Positions 21,915 through 34,500 of a stretch of DNA of 64,000 nucleotides are shown here, one piece after another. The position numbers and the translations under genes were made by a program. Source of the stretch: Drosophila pseudoobscura (lineage: Eukaryota; Arthropoda; Insecta; Diptera; Drosophilidae); NCBI RefSeq assembly GCF_009870125.1, contig NC_046679.1, positions 29,884,001 to 29,948,000 on the forward strand, written 5' to 3'. The notes below the pieces were generated by a model. It did no database searches. It had not been told where the DNA came from and saw nothing but the letters and a program-made list of their open reading frames with translations. Numbering within the stretch: the first letter of the stretch is position 1; every line of letters begins with the position of its first letter.

Positions 21915-21954
<40 letters not shown>
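21915..21954. repeat. CA dinucleotide microsatellite
   Basis: Uninterrupted (AC)n of about 20 units followed by a degenerate CACACTCAC tail to about 21990. Confidence 0.9.
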
Positions 21955-21955
<1 letters not shown>

Positions 21956-23607
21956 TAACAGCCACACTCACTTATTCACACATTCACACTTTGGCTACCG
22001 CAACCGCACACAAAAACAAAAAAAAAAGAGGAAAAGGACGAGCAAAAAATCAGGCAGCACAATTTTACAATGTTCATAAAACGTATGGACAAGAAACACG
22101 AAAAAGTTTGCCAAATACATACATATATACGTGAGTGTATATATAGTTTAAAAACAATGGCACATTTCCCAGTGGGCAGACCCAGTGCCAGGGTCCGTCG
22201 AGGCCCACTTTTGAGCGCTGGCAGCCATGCGTGAAACGCAATCTGCGTTTAAGCAGGGGTATTGCAGGGGTAAATAGAGTGCCGAGATGGTTAAAGGATG
22301 GAACAGAGTAGAAATGGCTAATGAGCGAAAGCTTTTGGGTGCAGATCAGGAAAGGGACACTTTGATCGGTTTGGAATGGAATGAATTCCAATCAGAGAAT
22401 GGAATATATGGAAAGGATCAAAAAAAGTTCAGAAAAGAGAGATCTAAATGATGCTAGGGGAACGAATGGGTGAGTGAGTTTACATACGATCCATTCCCCT
22501 TCCGGCGGACTATATGGGAATTTGGAACAACGAAATGAAACGATAAGCCATACAAGATTTGCAATTGTGATCAGATGATCAAAAAAGGAAGAGTATATTA
22601 GCCATGTCCCCTCTTCATGTATTTATTTGTAATCCAAATCCTTTAATATTCCATTACCATGATGGCATTCCTTTTGGGAACCCCCTTTGCGCTCCTGTGT
22701 CCATTTGTTTGGCGGTCACGAATACCAGCACTGCATAGTGCTTCATTTGAAAGTTATTTAGAGTTCTGCTGATGACATCGCATTGGGGTATATGGTCTGC
22801 GGATTGAGGGGTACGGAATGCGGAGTGCGGAATAAGGGATGTATGTGCGTGTGCCTGTGCGTTTGCACAAATTATATCTGCATGAGTGCGTATTGAAGTC
22901 AGACCTTGTGCTGGGAGGAGACAGGAGATCCTGTTTGTCCTCGGTGTGTGCTGTGTGGGAGGGTGTTGGGGCCACTGAGCAGACGGTGACAAGCAAAACG
23001 AAAACATTCCCAATGTAAACAATGGGTACGTGCAGCAGGATGCGCAGGATACGTGCAACGTGCAACAATGGCATTAAGCGTGCAACAACAGAAGAAATCT
23101 CATTTGCAAGCAGTGCCACATTTCTCGCATGCAAAATGAGAGCCAGAGCCACAGCCAGAGCCAGAACCAGACGCAGGATAGGCAGGATTCCTACAGCTGC
23201 TGGTCCTTGGGACCGCAGACATAAGTTTTGCCAGGCTCATTTCATGCCTCTAACAGCCCGAACAGTCTCGTTGCATTTCGGTTTTTAAACTTTATCTGAG
23301 GGTATTAGAACTTGGCCATAATGTTTGTCAGGTAAACGAAAGGAAACTCCAGTTTCCGACTACATTTTACTGGCATTTTGTAATCTCTTTTGCTCTCACA
23401 AAGCGAGCCAGTTGTAAGTAATTAAGTTTAAGGAATATTCGCCCCACAAAAGTTCATAAAACAAACTCTACAACATTTTATGGTTTTGCTAAAAATTGTG
23501 CTGTAATTAGTAAAGCACATACAAAATGAGTTTTGCTATTTGAAGCCTTTCGAAAATAAATAGTTTGAATAATATTTGAGTTGTTGTACAAATTAAAGTA
23601 GAATTTG

Positions 23608-23840
23608 GAACACTTGAATATCATTCAGCCACTATTTCAATTCATTAGAATTCCCTATAGCTGTTTCTTTCCTTTGCGTTTCTGGGTCTGTTGTTTTTTC
23701 AGACTGTACCCGGACTGTTAAAGCAGAGATTTGAACACTTGAATATCATCCAGCCCATTGTTTCATATCCACTATTCCAATTCCTTATAGCTGTTTCTTT
23801 CCTTTGCGTTCCTGGGTCTGTTGCTTGCTCAGGCTGTACC
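23608..23840. repeat. Tandem duplication of about 104 bp
   Basis: GAACACTTGAATATCATTCAG at 23608 recurs at 23733. The two copies then share GCTGTTTCTTTCCTTTGCGTT, CTGGGTCTGTTG and CAG-CTGTACC, ending at 23710 and 23840. The copies differ by scattered substitutions and a few small indels, so the duplication is not recent. No coding potential is seen. Confidence 0.8.
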
Positions 23841-25619
23841 TGTAAAATATCTACCAAAGCCTGTGTGGAGTGGTTTATGATTAATGATTACAATCTGATT
23901 ATTTGAATAGGCTTAGCTTCAAAGGAAGCGCATATCCCCTTCGACGTGCTTCAATTGAATTCCTCAGTTTGTTTGTTGCTGTGTTTTTTTGATGTGAAAA
24001 GTTTTGCATTTCTATTTGCATTTACAGAATGCCAAAAGGGGGGACCACACAATGAAGGATACAAGCGGCAGGAAGATATATATGTACGCAGAGGGGTGGG
24101 TAGGGGGGTGATTATGCAAAATGTGGCAGTGGAGAAAAGAATGGCTATTCGCTGTTGCATTTAATGCGTATAAATTGTTATAATTTGCATGATAATGCCC
24201 CCGCCCGTGCGCTTGGTCCAAAATTAAATTAGTGAAAATATTTTAATTGCACTGCAGAATGGAATGGAATGGGGATGATGTGCGGGAGAGGAGGGGCTCA
24301 TGCAAATGCGGTCTGAAGCCGAAGCTGCAAGAAAATATGGAAATTTCAATGAAAAATCTAACAAACTCGTTTTTTGTGTTGGTTCTGGCTAGAATGGCTT
24401 TCCTTCTGAAGCGACTTAGTTGTCTCTCTGCCTCTGTTCTGGCAGCTAATCTCCTGCCTGACTCTCGGTCCTGCTGGGTGTGTCTCTCGGCCCTGCTGTG
24501 TGTTCTTCTGTTCTGTTCCAGCAGCCAGCGGGCGCTTAATTAATTTTTAAGACATATTAGAAGCAACAAGAAAAACAAGCACTCGACTAGTGAAACCCTA
24601 GAACATGCCATGGACAGTGACAGCGCGACAGTGGCTCCACTAAAGTTGAGCGTATGGCGCGACAACATCAGATGTTGCATGCTGCAACGTGCAGCCCCGT
24701 CAGACAGTGATTTATGTGGCTCTGCCTCTGCGCCACTCAAAGATTAATTACTAGCTGCGGCACTTGTTCCCCGAAGAAGAGCTTAAAATGGTTTAAAATG
24801 AAGCATGGAAGCGGGGGCGAGGCATACATGGTAGCATTTTCCAAATTGGCTTAAAAGTTTGCCTCACTTTTGGCCACCTCAATCCTGGATTCAACTCTTG
24901 ACTAATGCCCCAAAGCCATGACCAAATACAACCGGCTGGCGGCAGCCAGTTAAACAATTGACCAAAAGTTTTTGGCTTGACTCAAGTGTTTGACATGTTC
25001 TGGTTAGCCTTTGGCACACACTCGCAAATACACAGAAAATTGGCAGCAAAGTTAGAATTGCATTTGGGGGTCCAAGTGGAGGGAGAAGAGATTTCGTAGA
25101 AGGTGGAATTGTGCAGGTGCACTCACACGTTTCCCCTGTTTCATTTGAACTTTGTTGACTTTCGAATTGATTTGCAACTGAAGTTTAAACTATTTCCCAA
25201 GTGTAAGTGGGGTATTTCATTTAATATTGGTGTACTTCCAAAATCAAGAAGAGAATTTTGTGTCAAAGAAACTGAACTGGAGAGCTTTAACGCTTAGAAA
25301 AGGTTATAAAGGATGAGATTGTTAAGAGTGCAATCTTTGTTTTAAATTCTGGATATATTATTGGCTTCATATTTATTGTCTTGTAGCCTTTTAAATTTCC
25401 CGCCTGTTCTTTGATAGGCTAACACTGCATCTGTCAAAAAGCATCTGTCATTTGATTCCTGTCAAAATTTGAAAACGCTGCGCCATTTTGTTTGTGCCTT
25501 ACAGAAATTAGAGGACAAAAAGTGAATTTCGGGTGCTCATTAAGCATTTTTTTTTGCGGAAGAAAACATCACTTATAAGTACTATGGGAACTCTGCTCTG
25601 ATCTATCAATTTCAATGAT

Positions 25620-26247
25620 AAACGAGGGGGAACGTTGTGAGTTGCTGCGGACACCGCAACTCTACAGTTATACCCGATATTAAGTCAGTATGGCTCTCCT
25701 CCTCCTCCAGACGCCGCTAATATTAAACGACACGACAAAGAGTGCGTGCGAGAGAGACAGAAAATCAGTCTGAGCGTGACGTCGGGCGCTGCGTAGCCAG
25801 TGCAAATTGGCTATAAAAATGATCTGATCTGATCCAGATACAGCAACCTGATAGATATGGTCATTATCTATGATTCTGCGTTTTTAGTTTTTTCGAATGT
25901 GCAATATTGTGGATGCCACAGATCTTCGCCTTAGTGGGGGCGGAAGTGGGCGGGGCAAAGTTTTGAAATATTCTTGTAGCAGTGACATATCACAGAAGTC
26001 TGGATCCAAAACATCGTTGCTCTAGCTCTTATAGTCTTTGAGCACTAGGCGCTTAAGGGGACGGACAGACGGACAGACGGACAGACGGACAGACAGACAT
26101 GGCTCAATCGACTCGGCTATTGATGCTGATCAAGAATATATATACTTTATGGGGTCGGAAACGATTCCTTCTGGACGTTACACACATCCACTTTTACTAC
26201 AAATCTAATATACCCCAATACTCATTTTGTGTGTCGGGTATAAAAAG
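25620..26247. mobile_element. DINE-1/INE-1 copy B
   Basis: Same orientation and same ends as copy A (AACGAGGGGGAACGTTG ... GGTATAAAAAG) but about 630 bp, close to the usual length. It has the palindromic 5' block, one GGGGGCGGAAGTGGGCGGGGC block, a GGAC/AGAC array at about 26058-26098 and the GCTGATCAAGAATATATATA 3' block. It lacks the extra internal copies found in A. Noncoding; a Helitron-like insertion without target duplication would be expected. Confidence 0.8.
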
Positions 26248-28160
26248 TGGTTTTGGTACCTGCACAAACGATGCCGAAAGTTGGGGTCATTACAATGGAC
26301 AAAATTATATTTTTGGAATCCAAAACAATATAAAAACCATTCTAATTGGGCCTTCTATCTAGAATCCATGAAATAAATGATATTGATGGGTGACTTGTAA
26401 AGATTTTGCCCAATCCTACAAACAACCGGTGACCATTTATTAGCTTCGTAAGGCCAAATTTCAGCTTCTCTAACACCAAATACCCCTAGAACTGTTTAAG
26501 TAAGACCCCTCTTTGGTCTTGAAGCTATCATCCGGTTTTAGATTGGGTTCTGGAAAAGCGTTTCCTGGTTTGCCGTTCATCAAACAGCATGCACTCAGTA
26601 GATAGAAGAGAGGGGATAGATACCGTGCATGGGGAGCGCTGGCTCATCTCGATCTCCCTGCAGTTACTTAATAATTCATAAACATCAATCAGAGCTCTCG
26701 ACCCGACCCGTAGTCGAGGCCCCAGTTTCAATTCCAGAGTGCATTCCACCAGCCAGCCTGCCTTGTTAGGTGGGCTCCTCCATATGGTGGGCTTCTCTTC
26801 TCTTCTCTCCTCACCTCACTCCTTCCCTTCTGCTGCCTGCCTGCCTATGTGGGGCAACACTTCCTCGTATATAGCGCCACTCCATCAGTCGGCTGTCACT
26901 GTTTTGGGTCTGTCTGCATTAGTAAACATTTTGTTGTCAACGTTCGTCATTTGCTGTCATCAGGGCGACGAAGGAGTCAACAGTCACACAGCAGGCAGAC
27001 GGATGCACTCCAGAGAGAGAGAGAGAGAGAGTGAGTGTGGGGTGTGGGGGTAGTGCTCCACTCGAGTGAGTATCTCCCAGGCTAGTCGGCATTTTGCTGC
27101 CTGTGAAACAAAAGATTTTAATGGCTTTTACTGGAATTAAAAGGCGTTGAAAGTTGTCGGTTTTTTGTGTGAGCCACAAATTACAGACCGGAAATATATG
27201 TAAAAGGGAATTTAAATACATAAACTGCTCTGCTCTGCATATACATATATATAAATATGCATGACATTACGCTGACATTCGAATTTAATGATGCATAATG
27301 TTTGCTGCGGTTGCTGCATTCTTATCGTTAAATAAATATCACGCATACGCACTGTTGAATCCATTCGTGTGCATTGACTTTAGGGCCAGGCCAAAGTGAT
27401 TAAAACTGATGGAAAATGCATCCCCACAGAAATGGTAAGCCATTGATTGGCTTTAAGCAAATATCGAAGGAAGCCCTCAGCCTTAAATGCAGTTCCTTTC
27501 TTCTCACCCAAGGGGAAAATGAATCAAGAGAGCAGTTTCCTTTCCATCTGTTTGCTCCACTTTACCATTTTTCAATCAATTTGTCTTCCACACACTCTAG
27601 GACTCATAAATCACTCTAATGCCCATAATGCAATTGAAATCGATTCGCCGAAGCATATGTCAGTGCAAACATGCTTGTACATGTTCTGATTGAATTTCCA
27701 GCTGTAAAACCCAGAGCCAAAGGCGGAGCTTAGTCATTGCCATGCCTCCCCGGCAATCAGCCACAGAACAATCTTAGATCTACCTATATCTGCTCTGCAG
27801 CATCCTTTCTTGTATGATATAGCACTCGAGGAATCTCTGTCTAGAAATCTGTGTGACAAGCAGCAAACACGTTTCATGTCCAATCTCGCCCTCTTTTTGC
27901 CTGGCTTTCCTTTTTTGTGTGCTCTTTTATCCGTGCTGTTTGCAGTACAAAAAATCATTTCAAATTATAAACACCAAGCTGCCGAGTGTCCCTTTTCAAG
28001 CAGGACTCTCTAGCTACGTGGCCTTGTCGTGATTTTCATACCCCGATGCACTTGGGGCATGTTGCATCCTGTAATTAATATGGCCAAAAAACAAACAGAC
28101 CCCGAGTTCCTGTTGACGTAGTGCAAGAAATATTTTGGTAAATAAAGCAAACGGAAAGGC
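26248..28160. other. Gene-free stretch
   Basis: About 1.9 kb without credible genes. A GA run (about 27012-27031) and CTCTCTTCTC tracts (26795-26815) are the only clear structures. The short open frames here have no family resemblance. Confidence 0.45.
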
Positions 28161-28175
28161 TGTAATATTAAGAGG

Positions 28176-28706
28176 AGGCATTGCCATGAGGAAGACCTTA
28201 TATCGAAGGAATGCTCTGTTGCACAGAGCAAACGAAAAGGCATTGCCAAGCAAGAGATCTTTATAGGAAAAAGAGTAAAATCTGGTAAAAGCATTGCCAT
28301 GCCAAAGAAACTTCTAGGTTAGAGAGCAATCGAGAGCATTTCCATGCCAAAGAACCTCATATGAAAGAATGTAATCTAGAGCATTGCCATGCAAAAGAAA
28401 ACTTCTAGAGAAGAGAGCAATCGAGGGCATTGCCATGCAAACCTTCTATGAAAACCGTAAATGGGAGCATTGCCATGCCACAGAAACTTCTAGCAAAGAG
28501 AGCTATCGAGAGCATTGCCATGCAAAAGAATCTTCTATGAAAGATCGTAAATGAGAGCATTGCCATGTTAAAAAACCTCCTATGAAAGACCGTAAATGAG
28601 AGCATTGCCATGCAAAAGAACCTCCCACGTAAGAAAGTAATCGAGAGCATTGTCATGCAAAAGAACCTGCCATGAAAGAGGGTAATCGACAGCATTGCAA
28701 TACAAG
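28176..28706. repeat. 45-bp minisatellite
   Basis: The word GCATTGCCATG recurs at 28291, 28381, 28427, 28467, 28512, 28557 and 28602, with one-base variants at 28336, 28647 and 28692. Most spacings are exactly 45 bp (one 46, one 40). Two more degenerate units at about 28178 and 28240 are spaced 62 and 51 bp, so there are 12 units in all. Units alternate between a TTCTAG..GAGAGCAATCGA form and a CTATGAAAGA.CGTAAATGA form. Because 45 is divisible by 3, the minus strand stays open from 28695 to 28405 as a 15-residue repeat (MLSFTVFHRRFFCMA). I regard the frame as a by-product of the repeat and not a proven gene. Confidence 0.85.
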
Positions 28707-28719
28707 CTTAAGCGACAGC

Positions 28720-31300
28720 TCTTGCAATGGAATCAAAGAAGAAGGCTATAGAAAATACCTAAGCCAGCTGATATCCTTGCCATACAACATACAAAAGAGC
28801 AAGTGAGATGACCATAGGTAGCATCAGTGGAGAGCCCAAAGCTTCGTTTGACTTTCCTGTCTTTGTGGTGGGCTTACCTTAAGGGGTATCACAGCAGTCG
28901 TGCCCCTCGATCGTTGCACCTTTTTGTCGTTTTCCCCATTTGTGCTGCTGGTAGCAGACGCTGTGACAGTTTCTGCTTTTTACTGTTTAGCGCCTTGCAG
29001 CGCACAAAACTACGAGTAAGTGTTGCATAGTTATAGACGTGATGTTCTCTCACTCCCCCCCTTTCACGCGTTCTGTGTCTGTGTCCGGGTCTGGGTCTGT
29101 GGCTCTCTCTCTGTCTCTCCATTTTCCATGATATGCTTTGCTTTTTTCACTCTAAACTTTTGCAGTTATAATCTACTTATGAAGTAGGTAACAACGTTTT
29201 TATTAAGCCTGGCCAGCGAGACCCAAGCAAAAAACGGAATGCAGACAATTTTGAAGCTTTGCTAAGTTTTCCCGTTCCTGCAACGAGCAAGGGAAGTTTC
29301 AGGAAAATTACTAAGAAGGGAGGAAGGAACAAGGTCCTAGTGGGGCCTGGCAGTAACTATTTCATCAAGGATGTACATATATAGACCCTCATGCCAGATG
29401 CCAGGCACGAACCATTACGGCGACAACTTTTGTTTTATATTTTCTACCCTCTGTAGATTTTTCATTTGCTTTGCCAATTATATTGTTATTCGTGGGGGAA
29501 AAACGGTGGACTGACGGGGGAAAAGGCATACATTTTATTGCCAATTTTTTTGGCAACAAAACAAAATGCATTTATGGCCTGAATTAAATTTGTTTATGGC
29601 ATTCAAAGTGGGTCAATAGCGAAAACTATTTTGTATGTGCTTTGGGCCTTTTGTCTGTGTGGGCGGCAGAGGTAGAGTTCAGGTGGAGGTTAAACTCTGG
29701 GCTTTTCTTCGTTATTGAGTTTTTTATAATGCCCCCCCAGAACAGAAGTGAATATTTGCCTGGTTTCAAGCGGTTTTCATGGAGGTTACTTGACTTAAAC
29801 TCTCCCAAATGGGTAAATGGAAAAATATTGCTGCCTAGTGTAATTGGACTATTTCTCTTGACTGCCTTCAACTGGAAAATCCATTTGGATCCTTTGCCAG
29901 CAATTTAAAGGCGCTAACCAGAGGCTATGGGAATGGGAATGGGTATGAACTCCGGCTATGTGCATCAGCATCATCAGCATGCATAGCAGAGCAAGCACTC
30001 CATCCGAGCTGCGCCGTGCCGCGCCGTGCCGCGCCCTGCCGCGCCGTGCCCCAGCTGTTCTTGCCCCCAGAGCGCACTGCATTGCGAGTTGGTGAAATAT
30101 ATTTGAGTGCCCATCGAGCTCCATCTTGAGGCTGCAGTGGGGATAAAAGATATGTATATCCCATCGTTTGTTTGGCCCTCAGCTCGTCGGCCATTAGTCG
30201 GCTGCGCACTGGCTAATGGACGTTAATAAGGCGTTAAAGTGCCTAATTGCCGATTATGGCTCTCGTTGCGATAGGTCTGAAGAGGGCTAGCCGGCCCCAA
30301 ACACAATATTTTGCATGCCCATGCAATCGACCTCCACTCCCCCGCTCTGGCTCTCCGTTGGGGTAATCTATGGCCCGACTAGGGCCTGCTGCTTTACGCT
30401 TAAAGCCACGTTAAGCCAGCTCTGCTCTGCCCTTGAGCCCCCCTGTTGCGTTGGAGCAAGTTTTCCCTTGCCGGAAAATGCAATGCAGGGAATGCAATTT
30501 AAGCGGAGCCAGCACTGGAGCCAGTGAATGGGAATGCTGAAACAGCAGTGGGAGCGCCAGACGCCAGAAGCCAGGAGCATGAGCCAGGAGCAGCCACGAT
30601 GAATGGCCTGCTGCCAGTGTATGCTAGACCATGGATCCATACTCTGTAAATTGTTTGCGAAATTCTTTTTAAGGTAGATGGAGCTTCTTTCTTTTTGACT
30701 AAATACGAGTCTAGCCCTGCTCCCGACAATAAAAAGAGTTGCATGTCCTGCGTATGTGGCAGTAAACCAAAAGGGAAACTATCTGCAAATAGAAACTGGT
30801 TTCAACACACAAAAGCAATATGTGAAACACTAATTGCCCAGAGGAATATTGCATTTAATTGGAGCCATTTTGCCAGCTTAATTGGCAGCAATTGGCAGTT
30901 AATTTACAATCTACTGAATCTACTAACTGAAGCAAACTATTAGAAACTAAATGCCAACAAAGATTGCACTTCTTTAACGAAGAGTGAACTGTTTTTATAT
31001 GGCTAATGCATGTTGGATGTTTTTTTAAACGGAAGAATATATAATAATTATGTGTCTAAAATTTGCGCAGATCTCAAAGTCGATGCTATGATTCAACCGC
31101 TTACCGCAGGGATATACAAAATACATGTGCTTTTTGTGCGACAGTAGCCGTAGGCCTCTTTTAATACTTTAAAAGAATATTCAATTAAAGAGTTAATCAT
31201 GAAAATTAGTAAAAATCAAATTCCTGCATTAATAATGAAATTCCTAAACGGCCCTCAGCAAGGCCAATATGGCCCTTAGTTATCCGGAGAGAGTTCATGG
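28720..31300. other. Gene-free stretch with a GC-rich decamer repeat
   Basis: About 2.6 kb without a supported gene. At about 30010-30053 there are four to five copies of a GC-rich 10-mer (GCCGTGCCGC and variants), unusual against the AT-rich surroundings. The rest is unique noncoding sequence. Confidence 0.45.
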
Positions 31301-31303
31301 TGT

Positions 31304-31504
31304 TTATGGGATTCTAAAGTCCTCGCGAATCGAGGTGTTTTTCGCATAGGCCAGTAATTGCTGTGGCGTCTTCTTGGAGGTATCTTCCAGTGATGCCCAG
31401 GTGAGAGAGAGAGCCGGACAGTTGCAAATGAGATGTTCCAGGGTTTCGATTACCCCAGGTTCATCACATTTCATACAGCCGTCTATAACTTCTATGTTCT
31501 CCAA
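31304..31504 (-). mobile_element. LINE remnant: C-terminal zinc-knuckle end of ORF2
   Basis: The minus-strand frame reads GCMKCDEPGVIETLEHLICNCPALS, then LLAYAKNTSIREDF. The Cys-x2-Cys ... Glu-His-x3-Cys-x-Cys-Pro-Ala pattern is the signature of the C-terminal end of non-LTR retrotransposon ORF2 proteins, just after the RNase H domain. The preceding RNase H and reverse transcriptase are not detectable, so only the 3' coding end survives. It may belong to a LINE family related to the relic at 8430-8960, but the two pieces do not overlap in content. Confidence 0.6.
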
Positions 31505-34500
31505 AAGATTTGGTTATTTAGCCTCTGATTTTCCTCGTAATAGATCAGGCTTTCATTTCCAACCAATAAGTAAATTCAGCAAAAATCTTCTTGTGAGTGC
31601 AATCAATAGTATAACCCAGTTTTTATTCTACATTTTAAAAAGTTACGGAGTTAAGATTATGCCATAGTCGGTTGCTTGGAAATTTTGATGGTAGATCGGA
31701 ATCGGTTTAAAATAGTGCTATTCTTGGAATTTATCTCATTTCAAACTGTTTTTTTTTTGGTATAGGAAATTCTTCGAAACAGTTGCTGCTGCTGTTTCCC
31801 TGTTATTGGACTGTTTCTTCAATGAAACTTCACTGATTTATCATATATACAGCGCCTATTTATAAGAGATACCTGACTGATTCTTATAGGAGAGGATCAA
31901 AAGTGGAGGTCTGTGTAAAGGTTCCTCGACTGAACGCTGAAGAAGTCCTTCAATATCTTTTCCTTCCTGTAGATTCCTTATAAATTGAACAGCTAACATT
32001 TTGGGTGGCATTCTCTTATACCCCGTTATACGCTGGAAAAAGTGGGGGCGTGTTGAGGGGTTGGGAGAAATCATAAACAGCGCTTGAGTGCATTTCAAGT
32101 CCGTCAGAGCCCGCTTTAAGGATTTCTCTACAGATTTTTTTGTTGCTGTTTTGGCAAAATATTTCAGTTTCATTTTTATTTTTGTGGCAAGCTGCCAAAT
32201 TGTGCTGCGGTCGGCGTTGCAAACACTTCACATCGAAGGGTGTGAGGAGAGGAAATCATGCCCCACACAGCAGGTTACGGATGGTGCATAGTGGGGTTTC
32301 CCCGGCAGATCTCCTGTCCATGGCCGAATGAATGGTGACTGCAAATTGGCCCGATGGTTTGTGGCGCAATTAAATTTAATTTTGAAAACAGTTGCCTGAA
32401 CTGCTCTAAAGCCCGAATGCAATTAGCGCCCCTTCCTGGTCCTGTGGCAGGCAGGCAGATATGCAACGTGGACTGTGGCAGGAGCAAACAGGCAAAAGTG
32501 AAAGCATCAGCGTCAGCATCAGCGCCAGCATCAGATGTCTGAAATTCGACATCAAAGGGGAGGCGAACGGGCAGGGGCTCGGGCACGGGTGGCCACAAGT
32601 CGGGGCATTGTTATATATGTCTATGTCGGCAGCCTATTTCTGGCCCATGTCACGCCCCCTGGCCACACACACTCGTCCTGCCTCTGCCTCTGCCTCTGCG
32701 CTGCCCTGCACTGCACACTCCTTTGTCCTTTGTGTGTCTGCAGTGGGTGTCTGTGCGTTTTGTTTGCTTAGTTGGTTTCTCTATTTTCTGGCCCTCGCCA
32801 GCTCCGCTCCGCACTCTCGAGCGGAAAGAGAACTTCAGCCAACAAAGCGCTCGAAAACGAGAGCGAGCGCCCTTTCAAAATTGTTTGTGGCTTTCTGATG
32901 CACCAAACAACAACAAAAAGTGCCTGAACGAGAGGTTCGAGTAGTCGAAGGTTGAATACTCTTTCGTCTTGAGACTTTTTATTGGTTTATAGACAGAGCC
33001 GCAAACAAATAAAGTTCAAGTCCTATACCTCCTTCGTCATAACCCTATAACCGAGGGGCTCTGCCGCATGACGTGCCTTTTGCCGTGTGTAACCAACATC
33101 TCACTTTATATTCCCCTTTGCAAGGGTATAGAAAAGGCTGATTGAAAAGAGAAAAGTACTCATACGAGTGCTGTACATGCATACAATATTTGTATGTTCT
33201 CCGCTCTCCATTCTCCGCTGGCAGCGCTTTGAGTGCACTATTTTTTGGCAACAACAAATGCTGGAAAGTCAGGCGAGTGCTGTAGTGCAGGAGTGCAGGA
33301 GGAGGCTGAGAGAGAGAGAGTGGAATAATGCAAATGTGGATTAAGCCAAATGGGTCGGCAATCGGATTTCGATTGGTTATTTGCCAAATGCAAAATGGAT
33401 GATGACCGAGCTGAAGGATGCTGAAACTGTAGCATTGATGAAGCTTATAAATGGCAACACCCATTGGGTTATACACAAAAGAATCCCTAATTGTATTGTT
33501 ACCATCATTCGAGTGACAAAATTGTAATTCGATTGCGTTGAGAGTTGAGGCAAGGATCGGACTTTAAGGCAAGAGTAGCTGGGTATGTCCCCACAATACA
33601 ACTGAAGATGTCTTGAGCTAAATTGTAGAGTTTTTTGCGGCTGCTGTGGCTTTCCTTTTGGCACTAATGAAATGAAGTTTACCAGCATCCACAGCCGGGG
33701 CTCACCTCTTGCCCTCGCCCACTCAGCAATTTGCGACAATTGCGACTCAACGGGCAGACGCGTGGTTACCTCTGATGATCCACTACAGCTCAACTCATCC
33801 ACTCAGCCACAGCCGAAGCCGTCCTGGCACACTGTCCACAAGGACTCGAGAACTTTTGAGTGTGAGTTTGTCTTTGTCTGGGAGTCAGTCACGAATGTGG
33901 GGGGGGGGGGGGACCTCTGACTGGCAACGCAACGCAATTCAATTTCCGCTACACAGACAGACAGCTGCATATTTCCACTTGAACACTTGCATTTATCGCC
34001 TGTCGAACTGCAAGTTTTTGCCCCAGGCCCCAAAGCTGTTGCTCCTCCTCCTCCTGCTGCTGGATTGTGCCTGACTTTTATCTATGTGTGTATGTGCGCT
34101 GCTTTTATGACTCGGCCAGAAACTCATTTAAATAAGCAGCCAGTTGTGCCTATTTAAACCGAATGCCAACAATCTCGCACAGCATTCAATGCAGAGCACT
34201 TGCCATCATAACGCTATGCAACAGGGTTTGTTTTCCATGGTGGGGCAGAAAAGTAGATAAACGGAATTTAATTGGAGCAATAAAAGAGAATGAGGGGGGA
34301 AGGAATGGCAGAAGCTAATAGTAGATCTGGGAGTTCAACATTCCATTAAAGCTACATATGCCACACAACATTTAGAGTCGTTACGAGTATAATGGAGGAG
34401 AGTACAGTAGAGTGGTAGTCGATCCACTAGAAAATATATATGTATATATATATTGGTCCTTCCGCTTCGTAGATCGACCTATTCCTTAGATGAAACGTTT

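Larger units (their letters stand above)
19740..25619. other. Gene-free stretch with simple repeats
   Basis: About 5.9 kb without a convincing gene on either strand; the open frames are short and of low-complexity composition. Contents: a CA run at 21915-21954, a 104-bp tandem duplication at 23608-23840 (listed separately), and otherwise unique sequence rich in CAATTAA/TTAATTG-type words typical of Drosophila noncoding DNA. It lies between the Ssdp promoter and DINE-1 copy B. I see no promoter, RNA gene or splice-flanked exon that I can support. Confidence 0.5.

Noticed and set aside
28010-28300. 96-codon minus-strand frame
   Set aside because: Partly made of the minisatellite edge; no promoter, no family resemblance.
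32934-32955. GGTTCGAGT resembling a tRNA T-loop
   Set aside because: No acceptor stem, D-loop or anticodon arm can be built around it.
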